DNA of 47,417 nucleotides from BOG-908 sp964244615 (GTDB taxonomy: Bacteria > Pseudomonadota > Alphaproteobacteria > Acetobacterales > Acetobacteraceae). Shown here piece by piece: positions 17,925 through 26,418 of the stretch. Every line of letters begins with the position of its first letter. Position 1 is the stretch's first letter. Location: assembly GCA_964244615.1 (NCBI GenBank), contig CAXTJP010000016.1:1-47417 (forward strand), given 5' to 3'. The notes under the pieces were generated by a model. The model ran no database searches and was not told where the DNA came from. It worked only from the letters and a program-made list of their open reading frames with translations. The translations under genes and the position numbers were made by a program.

Positions 17925-20034
17925 CGCGGCCATCGTGATGGCGTCCCTGCTGGCCGGCATGGTCGCCGCCCGCGCCTGTTTCCCCGGCGCCAGCTGGCAG
18001 CTGCTGGACGACCGGCACGCCACCCTGCACGCGCCGCCCGCCAACAGCTTCGCCTGGGAGGCGCAGCACCTGGCTCCTGCCTCTCCTTGGGCTCATGCCC
18101 GGTCTCCGGGCGATGCCGCCTTGGACGCGGCAACCCTGCACGATCGGGCCGAGCGCGCAGGGTTGACGCGAAGCCAGCTCCTGGCCCTGGCCGACATGCG
18201 GGCCGCCCCGGACAGCCGCTGGGCCCTGTCGGCGGCCGGCGCCCTGCCCGAGGCGGTGCGGCTGTACACCGGCGGCGCGGTCGCGTTCCTGCACGGCAAC
18301 CTGACCGACGCGCGGGAGTACTTTTCCTTCGTGCTGGCGCTGCCGCCGGACCGTGCGGCCCCGCGCGCGGTGTGGGCGCAGTACATGCTGGGCCGGGTGG
18401 CGATGAAGCAGGGCCATGGCGCGGACGCCGAGGCCGCCTTCGCCGCCGTGCGCGACCGGGTGATGCACGGCGCGCCCGACCCGCTGAACCTGGCCACCGC
18501 CAGCCTGGGCGAGCAGGCGCGGCTGCGGCTGGACCGCGGCGACGTGGCCGGCGCCGCCGCGCTGTATGCCGAGCAGGCGGCCGACGGGTCCGACGAGGCG
18601 GTGCAGTCGCTCCGCATCGTGGCCGAGGGCGCGATGAAGCAGCCGCAAACCCTGCCGGCGCTGGTGCGCGACAGGCTGGTGCAGCGGCTTCTGGTGGTGC
18701 ACGCGCTGGGCCTGACCGGCGACTACCTGCACCAGGTCTGGATCGGCGGCACGGCGGGGAGCATCGGCGCGGACGGTTTCTTCCCGCCGGACGGGCTCGA
18801 CACCAAGCCGTTGAAGGCGCTGCTGGACGCGATACGCGCGTCCGGCGTCCGGGTGGCGGAGCTCGACCGGCTGGCGGCGCTGGCCTACCGGCTGGGCGAC
18901 CTGGCTGCGGCGCACGACCTGGCGATGGGCACGTCCACCCCGCTGGCGCTATGGGTGCGCGCCAAGCTGGCGCTGGAGCAGGACGGCGGTGCGGCGCCGC
19001 TGTTCGCGGCGGCCCTGCACGCGGCGGAAGCCGACCGCGGCTCGGCATCCGTGGAGCCCGCCGGCACGGGCCTGCTGCGTGGCGAGACGGCGGTGGCGAC
19101 GCTGGCACGCGGCGATTTCATGCAGGCTGCCGAGGTGATGTGGCCGGTGGCCGCCACCTATTGGGGCGATTTCGCCTACCTGGCCGAACGCGTGCTGACC
19201 ACCGACGAGCTGCGGCGCTTCGCCACGGCCCACGCCGCAGTGCCGGTGCCGGTGGCCAAGGGCCAGGTGGCCACCGCAAACGAGCTGCGCAGCCTGCTCG
19301 CCCGACGCCTGATGCGCGACGGCCGCACCGAGGACGCGCTGGCCTGGTTCGATGCCGGGGCCGAGGTCGGATCGGACACACGCGCCGACGCCGCCGCCTA
19401 CGGGGCCGCCGCGGCACGGGCGCTGGCTGCGGTCTGGCCGACCGACCGTGCCCGCGCCGCCTGGACCGCCGCGCGCCTGCTGCGCACCCGGGGGATGGAG
19501 ATGATGGGCACCGAGGAAGGTCCCGACCAGGCCGATATCGGCGGCGAACGGGCGTATTTTCTCGGCCCCGGCCCCGCCGGCCCGTTCGCGCAGAACCCGG
19601 ACGACGTCGCCGATGCCGAGCCGTTGCGCTACGATGCCAGCCGCCCGCGCCCCGACCTGCGCTTTCACTACCGCTATCTGGCCGTCGATCAGGCGCTGGC
19701 AGCCGCCGCCGAACTGCCGCCGCGCAGCCAGGCTTACGCCGCCATCCTGTGCCAGGCCGCTGGCTGGAGCCTTAACCTGAACGACCGCGACCGTGCCCGG
19801 GCCATCTGGCAGAGCTACGTCGCCCATGGTGCCCGGGTGCCGTTCGCCGCACATTTCGGGCGCGCCTGCCCCGAACCCGCGTTCGATGCCGTCTGGCAAA
19901 CCAGGCAGCGGACTGCGGTCGTGTTCGCCCGGAACTTCGGCCACCGCAGGAAGCCGGTTCTGCTGGCCGGTGGCGTGATCGTGCTGGCCCTGGCCGGGCT
20001 GGCCGTGCTGCGCCGCCGCCGCAAGCCTGCCTGA
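17911..20034 (+). CDS. Large helical-repeat (TPR-like) membrane-anchored protein
   Basis: This encodes a 707-residue protein, probably periplasmic. It has an N-terminal hydrophobic segment (AAIVMASLLAGMVAARACF) and a C-terminal transmembrane helix (PVLLAGGVIVLALAGLAVL) followed by a basic tail. Between them are Ala-rich helical pairs that read as degenerate tetratricopeptide repeats, for example AVAFLHGNLTDAREYFSFVL, AVWAQYMLGRVAMKQGHGAD, and RLMRDGRTEDALAWFDAGAE. Such proteins usually scaffold protein complexes. It is coupled to the DUF3142 gene by a 14-bp overlap, so the two products probably act together. No enzymatic motif is seen. Confidence 0.7.
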   Translation: MRKTDAAIVMASLLAGMVAARACFPGASWQLLDDRHATLHAPPANSFAWEAQHLAPASPWAHARSPGDAALDAATLHDRAERAGLTRSQLLALADMRAAPDSRWALSAAGALPEAVRLYTGGAVAFLHGNLTDAREYFSFVLALPPDRAAPRAVWAQYMLGRVAMKQGHGADAEAAFAAVRDRVMHGAPDPLNLATASLGEQARLRLDRGDVAGAAALYAEQAADGSDEAVQSLRIVAEGAMKQPQTLPALVRDRLVQRLLVVHALGLTGDYLHQVWIGGTAGSIGADGFFPPDGLDTKPLKALLDAIRASGVRVAELDRLAALAYRLGDLAAAHDLAMGTSTPLALWVRAKLALEQDGGAAPLFAAALHAAEADRGSASVEPAGTGLLRGETAVATLARGDFMQAAEVMWPVAATYWGDFAYLAERVLTTDELRRFATAHAAVPVPVAKGQVATANELRSLLARRLMRDGRTEDALAWFDAGAEVGSDTRADAAAYGAAAARALAAVWPTDRARAAWTAARLLRTRGMEMMGTEEGPDQADIGGERAYFLGPGPAGPFAQNPDDVADAEPLRYDASRPRPDLRFHYRYLAVDQALAAAAELPPRSQAYAAILCQAAGWSLNLNDRDRARAIWQSYVAHGARVPFAAHFGRACPEPAFDAVWQTRQRTAVVFARNFGHRRKPVLLAGGVIVLALAGLAVLRRRRKPA

Positions 20035-20157
20035 TACGGTTTCGTGCCGTCGGAGCGATCTGGCCGCTGGGTGATCGATTCGAAGGTGTGTGGGTGTGGA
20101 GTCGGATCATTCCGGATGCAACATTTTTCTTGACCCACGTGCAAAAAGCGCGCGTAC

Positions 20158-20172
20158 ACAACCAGTGGTTGT
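20158..20172. promoter_or_regulatory. Perfect inverted repeat upstream of the DUF1800 gene
   Basis: ACAACCA-g-TGGTTGT is a perfect 7-bp palindrome ending 18 bases before the ATG at 20191. A TTGACC hexamer lies at 20130-20135. The position suits an operator or an RNA hairpin over the ribosome site. No regulator is identified. Confidence 0.35.
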
Positions 20173-20190
20173 TATGACGCGAGGCAATCG

Positions 20191-21534
20191 ATGCACAGTC
20201 CCGGTTCGGCGTCCCAAATGGTTCGTGATACCGCCCTCACCCCCAGCGTCGCGCAGGCGTTCAACCGCTTCGGGCTCGGTGGCCGACCAGACGACCAGGT
20301 CCCCGCCGATCCCGTGGCATGGCTGACCGGCCAGCTCACCGGGACGGACCCGCTGGCCAACGCAGCTCCCAGCAGCCTGAGTTGCATCGGCCTCGTCACC
20401 ACGCTGAACAGCTTCAAGGAGCACACCCCGGGCCACACTGCGGCCCAGCTGGCGCTCAGCCAGCGTTTCGCAACCGAGCAGAAGGCGTCGCTGCAGGTGG
20501 CCGTCCAGACCGCCACGCCGTTTCGTGAGCGGCTCGTTCGCTTCTGGACCAACCATTTCGCCATCCTGTCGAAGGCGAACAATCTCACGCTCGCGACTTC
20601 CGGCAGCTTCGTGCGCGAGGCGATCCGCCCCTACGTCACCGACACGTTTTCCAACATGCTGCTGGCGGTGATGCAGCACCCTGCGATGCTGGCCTCGCTC
20701 GACAACGTCAGCTCGATGGGGCCGCAAAGCCCGAGGGCGCTGGCGCAGCGCGGCGGCGGCATCAACGAGAACCTGGCGCGCGAAACGCTGGAGCTGTTCA
20801 CGGTCGGCCTGGCCGCGAACTACACCCAGGCCGACGTGGACGCGCTGGCCTACATGCTCACCGGCTGGACCGTCAGCACCACGGCGCCCACGCAGGGTTT
20901 CGTCATCAGCGCCGACCTGCATCAGCCGGGGCAGCAGATCCTGATGGGCATCACCTATCCCGGCAGCGTGTTCGACGCCTACCAGGCGCTGATGGCGCTC
21001 GGCACCCACCCGCTGACCTACGCGCACATCGCCACCAAGCTGGTGGCGCATTTCACCAGCGACATGCCCGATCCGGGCGACGTGACCGCCGTGACGAACG
21101 CCTTGCTCAACAGCGGCGGCAGCCTGGCAGCGGCCGCCAGCGCCCTGATCGGATCGGGCAACGCCTGGGTGCCGCAAACCAAGCTGCGCACGCCGGTGGA
21201 TTTCACCCTGGCGTCGTGGCGCGCGCTGGCGGCAACGCCGCTTGACTGCGTCAGCCAGGTGGCCGGGCTGGGCCAGCCGATCTGGGGCTCGCCGTTCCCG
21301 AACGGCTGGTCCGACCAAGGCGCCGACTGGGCCGCACCCTCGCAGATGATGCTCCGCACGAACTGGGTGAACCAGTTCGTCGGCCGATACGCGCACGCCG
21401 ATCCGGCCGCCACGGCCGACATCGCCCTGGGTGGCCTGATCGACAGCGCCACCACGGCAATGATGGCCCGGGTGACCAAGACCCACGACAAGCTGACGAT
21501 CCTGTTCTGCTCACCCGAATTCCAGAGGCGCTGA
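20191..21534 (+). CDS. DUF1800 domain-containing protein
   Basis: This encodes a 447-residue protein. Signature segments are VAQAFNRFGLGGRPDD, the central FRERLVRFWTNHFAI, and GGGINENLARETLELFTVGL followed by YTQADVDALAYMLTGWTV, which together define DUF1800. In many bacteria DUF1800 and DUF1501 proteins are encoded side by side, exported by the partner's Tat signal, and of unknown biochemical role. This copy has no evident signal peptide of its own. The stop is one base from the next ATG, so the pair is certainly co-translated. Confidence 0.85.
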   Translation: MHSPGSASQMVRDTALTPSVAQAFNRFGLGGRPDDQVPADPVAWLTGQLTGTDPLANAAPSSLSCIGLVTTLNSFKEHTPGHTAAQLALSQRFATEQKASLQVAVQTATPFRERLVRFWTNHFAILSKANNLTLATSGSFVREAIRPYVTDTFSNMLLAVMQHPAMLASLDNVSSMGPQSPRALAQRGGGINENLARETLELFTVGLAANYTQADVDALAYMLTGWTVSTTAPTQGFVISADLHQPGQQILMGITYPGSVFDAYQALMALGTHPLTYAHIATKLVAHFTSDMPDPGDVTAVTNALLNSGGSLAAAASALIGSGNAWVPQTKLRTPVDFTLASWRALAATPLDCVSQVAGLGQPIWGSPFPNGWSDQGADWAAPSQMMLRTNWVNQFVGRYAHADPAATADIALGGLIDSATTAMMARVTKTHDKLTILFCSPEFQRR

Positions 21535-21535
21535 G

Positions 21536-22762
21536 ATGACCGGCCACATGCATGCGAGCCACCATGCCCACGTCCGCGCCCCCTGCCGCGGTCCGCTGCT
21601 GACACGACGCGCCACGCTGGGCGGGCTCGGCGCCGCCCTGACGCTCGCCGGCTACCGACCGGCCAGGGCCGCGGTGACCTTTCCGCAGCGCCTGGTCATC
21701 GTGAACATGCTGGGCGGGCTCGACGGGCTGGCCGCGGTGATTCCCTACGGCGACCCGGCGCTGGCGGGCCTGCGCGCGCCATTGCTGCCGCCCGCCATCG
21801 GCCAGGCCGGCGGCATGCTGGACCTGGGCGGCAGCTTCGCCCTGCATCCGGCGCTGAAGAACCTCTACACGCTGTACCGGAGCGGCCAGATGCTGGCGGT
21901 ACATGCGGTGGGCGGCATACTGAATTCGCGCAGCCACTTCGCCGACCAGAACGCCCTGCAGTTCGGCGAGCTCGGCACCGTCAACAGCGGCTGGATGAAC
22001 CGGCTGGTCGGGGTGCTGCCGACGGTCGCGGGCGGCGTCGGGGCGGGCATGGTGCTCGGCGCCGCGATGCCAATCGCGTCCCAAGGTGCAGCCCCGTTCG
22101 GCGCCTGGGTGCACAGCCCCGCGCCGCCCACGCCCGGTACGCTGGCCGCCCTGGTGGAGACGCTCGGCGCAAACGATCCCCTGATCGGCGAGCCGATCCA
22201 GCTGGGCTTTTCGGAGAACGCGCAGCTGCAGGCCTGGCTGGCGGGCAACACCGGCGGCACCGGATCGCCGCTGCAGGCGGCCATGCAGGCAGCCGGCGTG
22301 CTGCTCGGGGCACCGGGCGGCCCGGCCGTGGCGTTGGTGGAGACCGCCAGCATGGACACCCATCTCGACCAGGTAGACCGGTTGCAGGGCCTGCTGTCCG
22401 ACCTCGATGCCGCGATCGGCTTCCTGCAGGCCGGCAGCGGCCCCGCCTGGGCCAACACCGTGGTGATGACGGTCACGGAATTCGGACGCACCGCGGCGGT
22501 CAACGGCTGCGGCGGCACCGACCACGGCACCGCCTTCGCCATGTTCCTGGCGGGCGGTGCCGTGGCCGGCGGCCGGGTGATCGCCACCTGGCCGGGGCTG
22601 ACCGACCTCTACGATGGCCGCGACCTGGCACCCACCACGGATGTACGCTCGGTGATCATGGGCGTGCTGCAGGACCACCTCGGCCTGAGCCCGACGGCGC
22701 TGGCGACCGTCTTTCCCGGAACCAGCGGCGTCTCCCCGATGGGCGGGCTCGTGACGAACTAG
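21536..22762 (+). CDS. DUF1501 domain-containing protein with Tat signal
   Basis: This encodes a 408-residue protein with a twin-arginine signal (LTRRATLGGLGAALTLAG), so it should fold in the cytoplasm and be exported. The body has VIVNMLGGLDGLAAVIPYGD, a region around ILNSRSHFADQNALQFGELG, DTHLDQVDRLQGLLSDLDAA, and TVVMTVTEFGRTAAVNGCGG followed by TDHGTAFAMFLAGG. These are the DUF1501 landmarks, a family related to the alkaline phosphatase/sulfatase fold with conserved His/Asp that could bind metal. Its substrate is unknown. It is paired one base downstream of the DUF1800 gene. Confidence 0.85.
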   Translation: MTGHMHASHHAHVRAPCRGPLLTRRATLGGLGAALTLAGYRPARAAVTFPQRLVIVNMLGGLDGLAAVIPYGDPALAGLRAPLLPPAIGQAGGMLDLGGSFALHPALKNLYTLYRSGQMLAVHAVGGILNSRSHFADQNALQFGELGTVNSGWMNRLVGVLPTVAGGVGAGMVLGAAMPIASQGAAPFGAWVHSPAPPTPGTLAALVETLGANDPLIGEPIQLGFSENAQLQAWLAGNTGGTGSPLQAAMQAAGVLLGAPGGPAVALVETASMDTHLDQVDRLQGLLSDLDAAIGFLQAGSGPAWANTVVMTVTEFGRTAAVNGCGGTDHGTAFAMFLAGGAVAGGRVIATWPGLTDLYDGRDLAPTTDVRSVIMGVLQDHLGLSPTALATVFPGTSGVSPMGGLVTN

Positions 22763-22769
22763 GGCCTGA

Positions 22770-22806
22770 CCCGACCGGGGTCGGGTTCCGGTCGCTGACC
22801 GGAACC
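22770..22806. terminator. Double hairpin between convergent genes
   Basis: CCCGAC-cggg-GTCGGG is followed directly by GGTTCCGGTC-gct-GACCGGAACC (22784-22806), a perfect 10-bp stem. It lies just past the DUF1501 stop and before the convergent TetR-like gene. There is no clear T-run, so it could be a terminator or an RNA-stabilising structure. Confidence 0.5.
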
Positions 22807-22859
22807 ATCGACACGACCACGCCAGGCGGGCGGCTCAGCCCGATCGCCCGGCCGCCGGC

Positions 22860-23534
22860 TCAGTCCGAGCCGGTCACGTCCTGCAGTTCCGTCGGCGGGT
22901 CCGGCCGGGTGGCACGGGACGGGCGACGGTGATCCGGCCGCTTGCTGCCGGTCAGCAGGCCGATCTGGGTGCAGACCCAGGCATCCACCGTGGTGGGCGA
23001 GGCAGCGGGCCCGGCATCCGGCGGCCACCACAGCGGCGCGTGCAGCAGCTGGCCCAGCAGCAGGCAGGCCGGCGTGTGGAGTTCGGCGAACGGCACGTCC
23101 GGCGTGACGGCCCGCATGGCGACCTGGAAATTGTTCGCCAGGTACACCTGCTGCTGCTGAAGCGACCGGCGCGCCGCTTCCGGCCGGCGTTCGCGCTCGG
23201 CCAGGAAAACCCTGTGGCGGGCCAGGACGCGTCCGCCGTAGCCCACCAGGGCCAGCGACATCGACCGCAGCACGTCGATCGGCGGCCCGGACCAGTCACT
23301 CGGCACGCACACCGCCTCGAACGCCTCGTCGAGATGGCGGCACAGGATGAAATCGATCAGCTTCGCCTTGCCGGAGAACGCCGTGCAGAGTTTGCGGGTG
23401 GTGTGCCCGGTGCGGCGCGACAGCGCATCGATCCAGGGCCCGTCCACGCCGGTGAGCAGGATGCACTCCGGCGCGCCTTCCAGCACCTCGCGGCACAGCT
23501 GCTCGTGACGCTCCTTCTTGCCGGCAACGGCCAT
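22860..23534 (-). CDS. TetR/AcrR-family-like transcriptional regulator
   Basis: This encodes a 224-residue protein. The N-terminal 60 residues (KKERHEQLCREVLEGAPECI, then DALSRRTGHTTRKLCTAFSG followed by KAKLIDFILCRHLDEAFEAV) have the layout of the TetR HTH, with the usual turn and the KxxLxxxxL after it, though individual positions are divergent. The remaining 150 residues would be the ligand-binding helical domain, with a basic, Pro-rich tail after residue 195. A perfect palindrome, GACCGATCGGTC, lies 69 bp upstream and is a plausible operator. The target is unknown; the divergent neighbour is purH. Confidence 0.68.
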   Translation of the reverse strand: MAVAGKKERHEQLCREVLEGAPECILLTGVDGPWIDALSRRTGHTTRKLCTAFSGKAKLIDFILCRHLDEAFEAVCVPSDWSGPPIDVLRSMSLALVGYGGRVLARHRVFLAERERRPEAARRSLQQQQVYLANNFQVAMRAVTPDVPFAELHTPACLLLGQLLHAPLWWPPDAGPAASPTTVDAWVCTQIGLLTGSKRPDHRRPSRATRPDPPTELQDVTGSD

Positions 23535-23602
23535 CGTCCGCCTTCATTGGTGGACTGGAACATAGAGCGAACAATGCGGCCTGGGCGAGTTTTACCTCGC
23601 TT

Positions 23603-23614
23603 GACCGATCGGTC
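23603..23614. promoter_or_regulatory. GACCGATCGGTC palindrome, candidate TetR operator
   Basis: A perfect 12-bp palindrome lies in the 150-bp divergent gap between the TetR-like gene and purH, about 70 bp from each start. ACCGATCGGT-type palindromes are common TetR-family operators. Assignment is inference only. Confidence 0.4.
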
Positions 23615-23684
23615 CGCGGCCTTCCTTTCCCGCCGGGCGGGGCGTAATGCGCGGCCACGCCCCCGGTCAGCAGACAGGCTTACG

Positions 23685-25247
23685 ATGAACATCCCCATCC
23701 GGCGTGCTCTGATCTCGGTCTCCGACAAGACGGGGATGGCGGCCTTCGCCCGGGCGCTGGCGGGGCTGGGGGCGGAGATCCTGTCGACCGGCGGGTCCGC
23801 CGCCTCGCTGCGGGCCGCCGGCGTGCCGGTGACCGACGTGAGCGCCCATACCGGGTTTCCCGAGATCCTTGACGGGCGCGTGAAGACGCTGGTGCCGCAG
23901 ATCCATGCCGGGATCCTGGCGCGACGCGACAGGCCAGAACACATGGCGCAGTTGCAGGCGCACGGCATCGCGCCGATCGACCTGGTGGCGGTGAACCTCT
24001 ACCCGTTCGAGGCGACGGTGGCGCGCGGCGCATCGCCCGAAGAGTGCATCGAGACCATCGACATCGGCGGACCGGCGCTGATACGCGCCGCGGCCAAGAA
24101 CCACGCCCATGTGGCGGTCGTGACCGAACCCGCCCAGTACGCCACGGTGCTTGCGGCGCTGCGCGAGGAGGGCGGCACCGGCGAGGAACTGCGCGTGCAC
24201 CTGGCCGGCGCCGCCCTCGCTCGCACCGCCGCCTACGATGCCGCCATCGCCGCGTGGTTCGCCCGCCAGGCGGGAGAGAGGCTGCCGGAGCGGCTGACCA
24301 TCTCCGGCACCCGTCGCCAGGCGCTGCGCTACGGCGAGAACCCGCACCAGCAGGCGGCGCTTTACGGCACCGACGACCGACCCGGGATCGCACAGGCGCG
24401 CCAGGTGCAGGGCCGCGAGCTGTCCTACAACAACCTAAACGACACCGACGCTGCGTTCGAGTGCGTCGCTGAGTTCGCCGCACCCGCGGTGGTCATCGTC
24501 AAGCACGCCAACCCCTGCGGCGTGGCGGTGGGCGGCACCTTGTCCGAGGCCTGGGACCGTGCGCTGGCCTGCGACCCGGTTTCCGCCTTCGGCGGGATCG
24601 TCGCGGTCAATCGCGTGCTGGACGAGGCGGTAGCGGCGCAGATCGCCACGATCTTCACCGAAGTCATCGTGGCGCCGGACGCGACCGGCGGTGCGCGCGA
24701 CATCCTGGCCCAACGCAAGAACGTGCGGCTGCTGCTGACCGGCGACATGCCCGACCCGCAAGCACCCGGCCTGCTGGTGCGCAGCATCGCGGGCGGGCTG
24801 CTGGCGCAGACGCGCGACGCCGCGCGCATCGGCCGCGACCGTTTGCAGACGGTCACCGCGCGCGCGCCCACGGAGGCGGAGCTGGACGACATGCTGTTCG
24901 CCTTTACCGTGTGCAAGCACGTGAAGAGCAACGCGATCGTCTACGCCCGCGCGGGCGCCACCGTCGGCATCGGCGCCGGCCAGATGAGCCGCGTCGACAG
25001 TGCCAGGATCGCTGGCTGGAAAGCGCAAGCGGCTGCCCCGGACGGCGGATTTTCGCCCGCGATGGGCAGCGTCGTCGCCTCGGATGCGTTTTTTCCCTTC
25101 GCCGACGGGCTGCAGGCGGTGGCGGCGGCCGGTGCGACCGCGGTGATCCAGCCCGGTGGCAGTGTGCGCGACGCCGAGGTGATCGCCGCGGCGGACGCGG
25201 CCGGGTTGGCGATGGTGTTTACCGGCATCCGGCACTTCCGGCATTGA
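23685..25247 (+). CDS. purH: Bifunctional AICAR formyltransferase / IMP cyclohydrolase
   Basis: This encodes a 520-residue cytosolic enzyme for the last two steps of de novo IMP synthesis. The N-terminal IMP cyclohydrolase (MGS-like) domain shows ALISVSDKTGMAAFARAL, ILSTGGSAASLRAAGVPV, HTGFPEILDGRVKTLVPQIH and VNLYPFEATVA. The C-terminal transformylase domain has RYGENPHQQAALYG, the catalytic KHANPCGVAVGG, DPVSAFGGIVAVN, CKHVKSNAIVYA and IGAGQMSRVDSARIA. Length matches the family. The frame extends about 750 bp upstream, antisense to the TetR-like gene, so the ATG at 23685 is chosen. purF lies in the same window, 15 kb away and on the other strand. Confidence 0.97.
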   Translation: MNIPIRRALISVSDKTGMAAFARALAGLGAEILSTGGSAASLRAAGVPVTDVSAHTGFPEILDGRVKTLVPQIHAGILARRDRPEHMAQLQAHGIAPIDLVAVNLYPFEATVARGASPEECIETIDIGGPALIRAAAKNHAHVAVVTEPAQYATVLAALREEGGTGEELRVHLAGAALARTAAYDAAIAAWFARQAGERLPERLTISGTRRQALRYGENPHQQAALYGTDDRPGIAQARQVQGRELSYNNLNDTDAAFECVAEFAAPAVVIVKHANPCGVAVGGTLSEAWDRALACDPVSAFGGIVAVNRVLDEAVAAQIATIFTEVIVAPDATGGARDILAQRKNVRLLLTGDMPDPQAPGLLVRSIAGGLLAQTRDAARIGRDRLQTVTARAPTEAELDDMLFAFTVCKHVKSNAIVYARAGATVGIGAGQMSRVDSARIAGWKAQAAAPDGGFSPAMGSVVASDAFFPFADGLQAVAAAGATAVIQPGGSVRDAEVIAAADAAGLAMVFTGIRHFRH

Positions 25248-25272
25248 AGTAATGGTGGCATGACGCAGTAAA

Positions 25273-25287
25273 TGCGAAGCATTCGCA
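25273..25287. promoter_or_regulatory. Fur-like palindrome upstream of mbfA
   Basis: TGCGAAG-C-ATTCGCA reads as the 7-1-7 inverted repeat layout of Fur-family boxes (compare TGATAAT-N-ATTATCA). It is centred 60 bp before the mbfA start. The downstream gene handles iron, so control by Fur or Irr is plausible. Confidence 0.5.
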
Positions 25288-25339
25288 ATGGCCGACATCT
25301 TGCCTTGACCGTGCCGCAAGCTGGGCCAGATTGTTCTCG

Positions 25340-26296
25340 ATGCGTGAATTCTCGTCCTTGACCGAACAGGAAGTATTGGCCCTGGCGATCAGCTCGGAAG
25401 AGGAGGACGGTCGCATCTACGCCGACTTCGCCGAGCGGCTGCGCGCGGAGTACCCCGACAGCGCCAGGATCTTCCTCGACATGTCGGCCGAGGAGAACGA
25501 ACACCGGCGCAGCCTGATCGACCTCTACGCGGAGAAGTTCGGCCAGCACATCCCGCTGATCCGCCGGCAGGACGTGCGCGGCTTCGCTTCCGGCCGCGCC
25601 ACCTGGCTGCACCCGCGGCTGAACATCGAGGTGGTGCGCAAGGCGGCGGCCGAGATGGAGATGCAGGCCGGCCGCTTCTACCGCCAGGCGGCCGCACGCA
25701 GCACGGACGCGGCGACCCGCCGGCTGCTCGGCGACCTGGCCGAGATCGAGGCCGGCCACGAGCGCCAGGCGGGCACCCTGGCGGAACAGCACCTCTCGCA
25801 CGGGCGCGCCGAGGCCGAGGACGACCAGGCGCAGCGGCGCTTCGTGCTGCAGGTGGTGCAGCCCGGGCTGGTCGGGCTGATGGACGGATCGGTCTCCACC
25901 CTCGCCCCGGTCTTCGCCGCCGCCTTTGCCACGCATCAGAGCTGGAACGCCTTTCTGGTGGGCCTGGCGGCCAGCGTGGGCGCCGGCATCTCCATGGGAT
26001 TCGCCGAGGCGCTGAGCGACGACGGCAAGATCTCCGGCCGCGGCGCGCCGCTGCTGCGTGGCGCGATCACCGGGGCGATGACGGTGCTGGGCGGCATCGG
26101 CCATACGCTGCCTTACCTGATCGCGAATTTCTGGACCGCGACCACGCTCGCGGCCGTGGTTGTGGCGCTGGAGCTGGCCGTCATCTCCTGGATACGCTGG
26201 CGCTACATGGACAGCAGGCTGTTCACCGCCGCGGTGCAGGTGATGTTCGGCGGCGCGCTGGTGCTGGCCTGCGGGGTGCTGATCGGAAACTTCTAG
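25340..26296 (+). CDS. mbfA: Membrane-bound ferritin-like iron/manganese protein MbfA
   Basis: This encodes a 318-residue fusion protein. The N-terminal rubrerythrin/ferritin-like domain (about 1-150) carries paired ExxH-type metal ligands: SAEENEHRRSLIDLYAEKFG and, in the second half, EIEAGHERQAGTLAEQH, with EEEDGRIYADFAERL and EMEMQAGRFYRQAA. The C-terminal domain (about 170-318) is a VIT1/CCC1-type transporter with roughly five membrane helices, starting QPGLVGLMDGSVSTLAPVFA and including GAGISMGFAEALSDDGKI. MbfA proteins of alphaproteobacteria export iron and protect against iron and peroxide stress under Irr control. A Fur-like palindrome upstream fits iron regulation. The ATG at 25340 matches the family start; TTG at 25331 is also in frame. 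Confidence 0.9.
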   Translation: MREFSSLTEQEVLALAISSEEEDGRIYADFAERLRAEYPDSARIFLDMSAEENEHRRSLIDLYAEKFGQHIPLIRRQDVRGFASGRATWLHPRLNIEVVRKAAAEMEMQAGRFYRQAAARSTDAATRRLLGDLAEIEAGHERQAGTLAEQHLSHGRAEAEDDQAQRRFVLQVVQPGLVGLMDGSVSTLAPVFAAAFATHQSWNAFLVGLAASVGAGISMGFAEALSDDGKISGRGAPLLRGAITGAMTVLGGIGHTLPYLIANFWTATTLAAVVVALELAVISWIRWRYMDSRLFTAAVQVMFGGALVLACGVLIGNF

Positions 26297-26297
26297 A

Positions 26298-26416
26298 GAA
26301 GGCCTTCTTTCTTGAAAGAAAGAAGCAAAGGACTTCTGTTCGTGCTGTCGCGGAGCTGTCCGCAAACACCCGACCAATAAGCAAAAGTTTTTTGGTTCTT
26401 TTTTCAAAAAAGAACC
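26298..26416. repeat. Interspersed terminator repeat, copy C (bidirectional terminator)
   Basis: The repeat lies between convergent mbfA and the glycosyltransferase gene. It contains hairpin CTTCTTTCTT-ga-AAGAAAGAAG (26304-26325), the core shared with 11341-11391 (here 26344-26394), and a final perfect hairpin of GGTTCTTTTTT with AAAAAAGAACC (26394-26416). Both strands end in T-runs after stems, as expected for terminators. Confidence 0.78.
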
Positions 26417-26418
26417 GC

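Noticed and set aside
18087..19775. 562-residue Gly/Arg-rich frame inside the repeat-protein gene
   Set aside because: The sequence is low-complexity GRRR-type, typical of a shifted frame, and the overlapping frame has signal, repeats and membrane anchor.
22929..23684. N-terminal extension of purH
   Set aside because: PurH homology begins at the ATG at 23685; the extension is antisense to the TetR-like gene.
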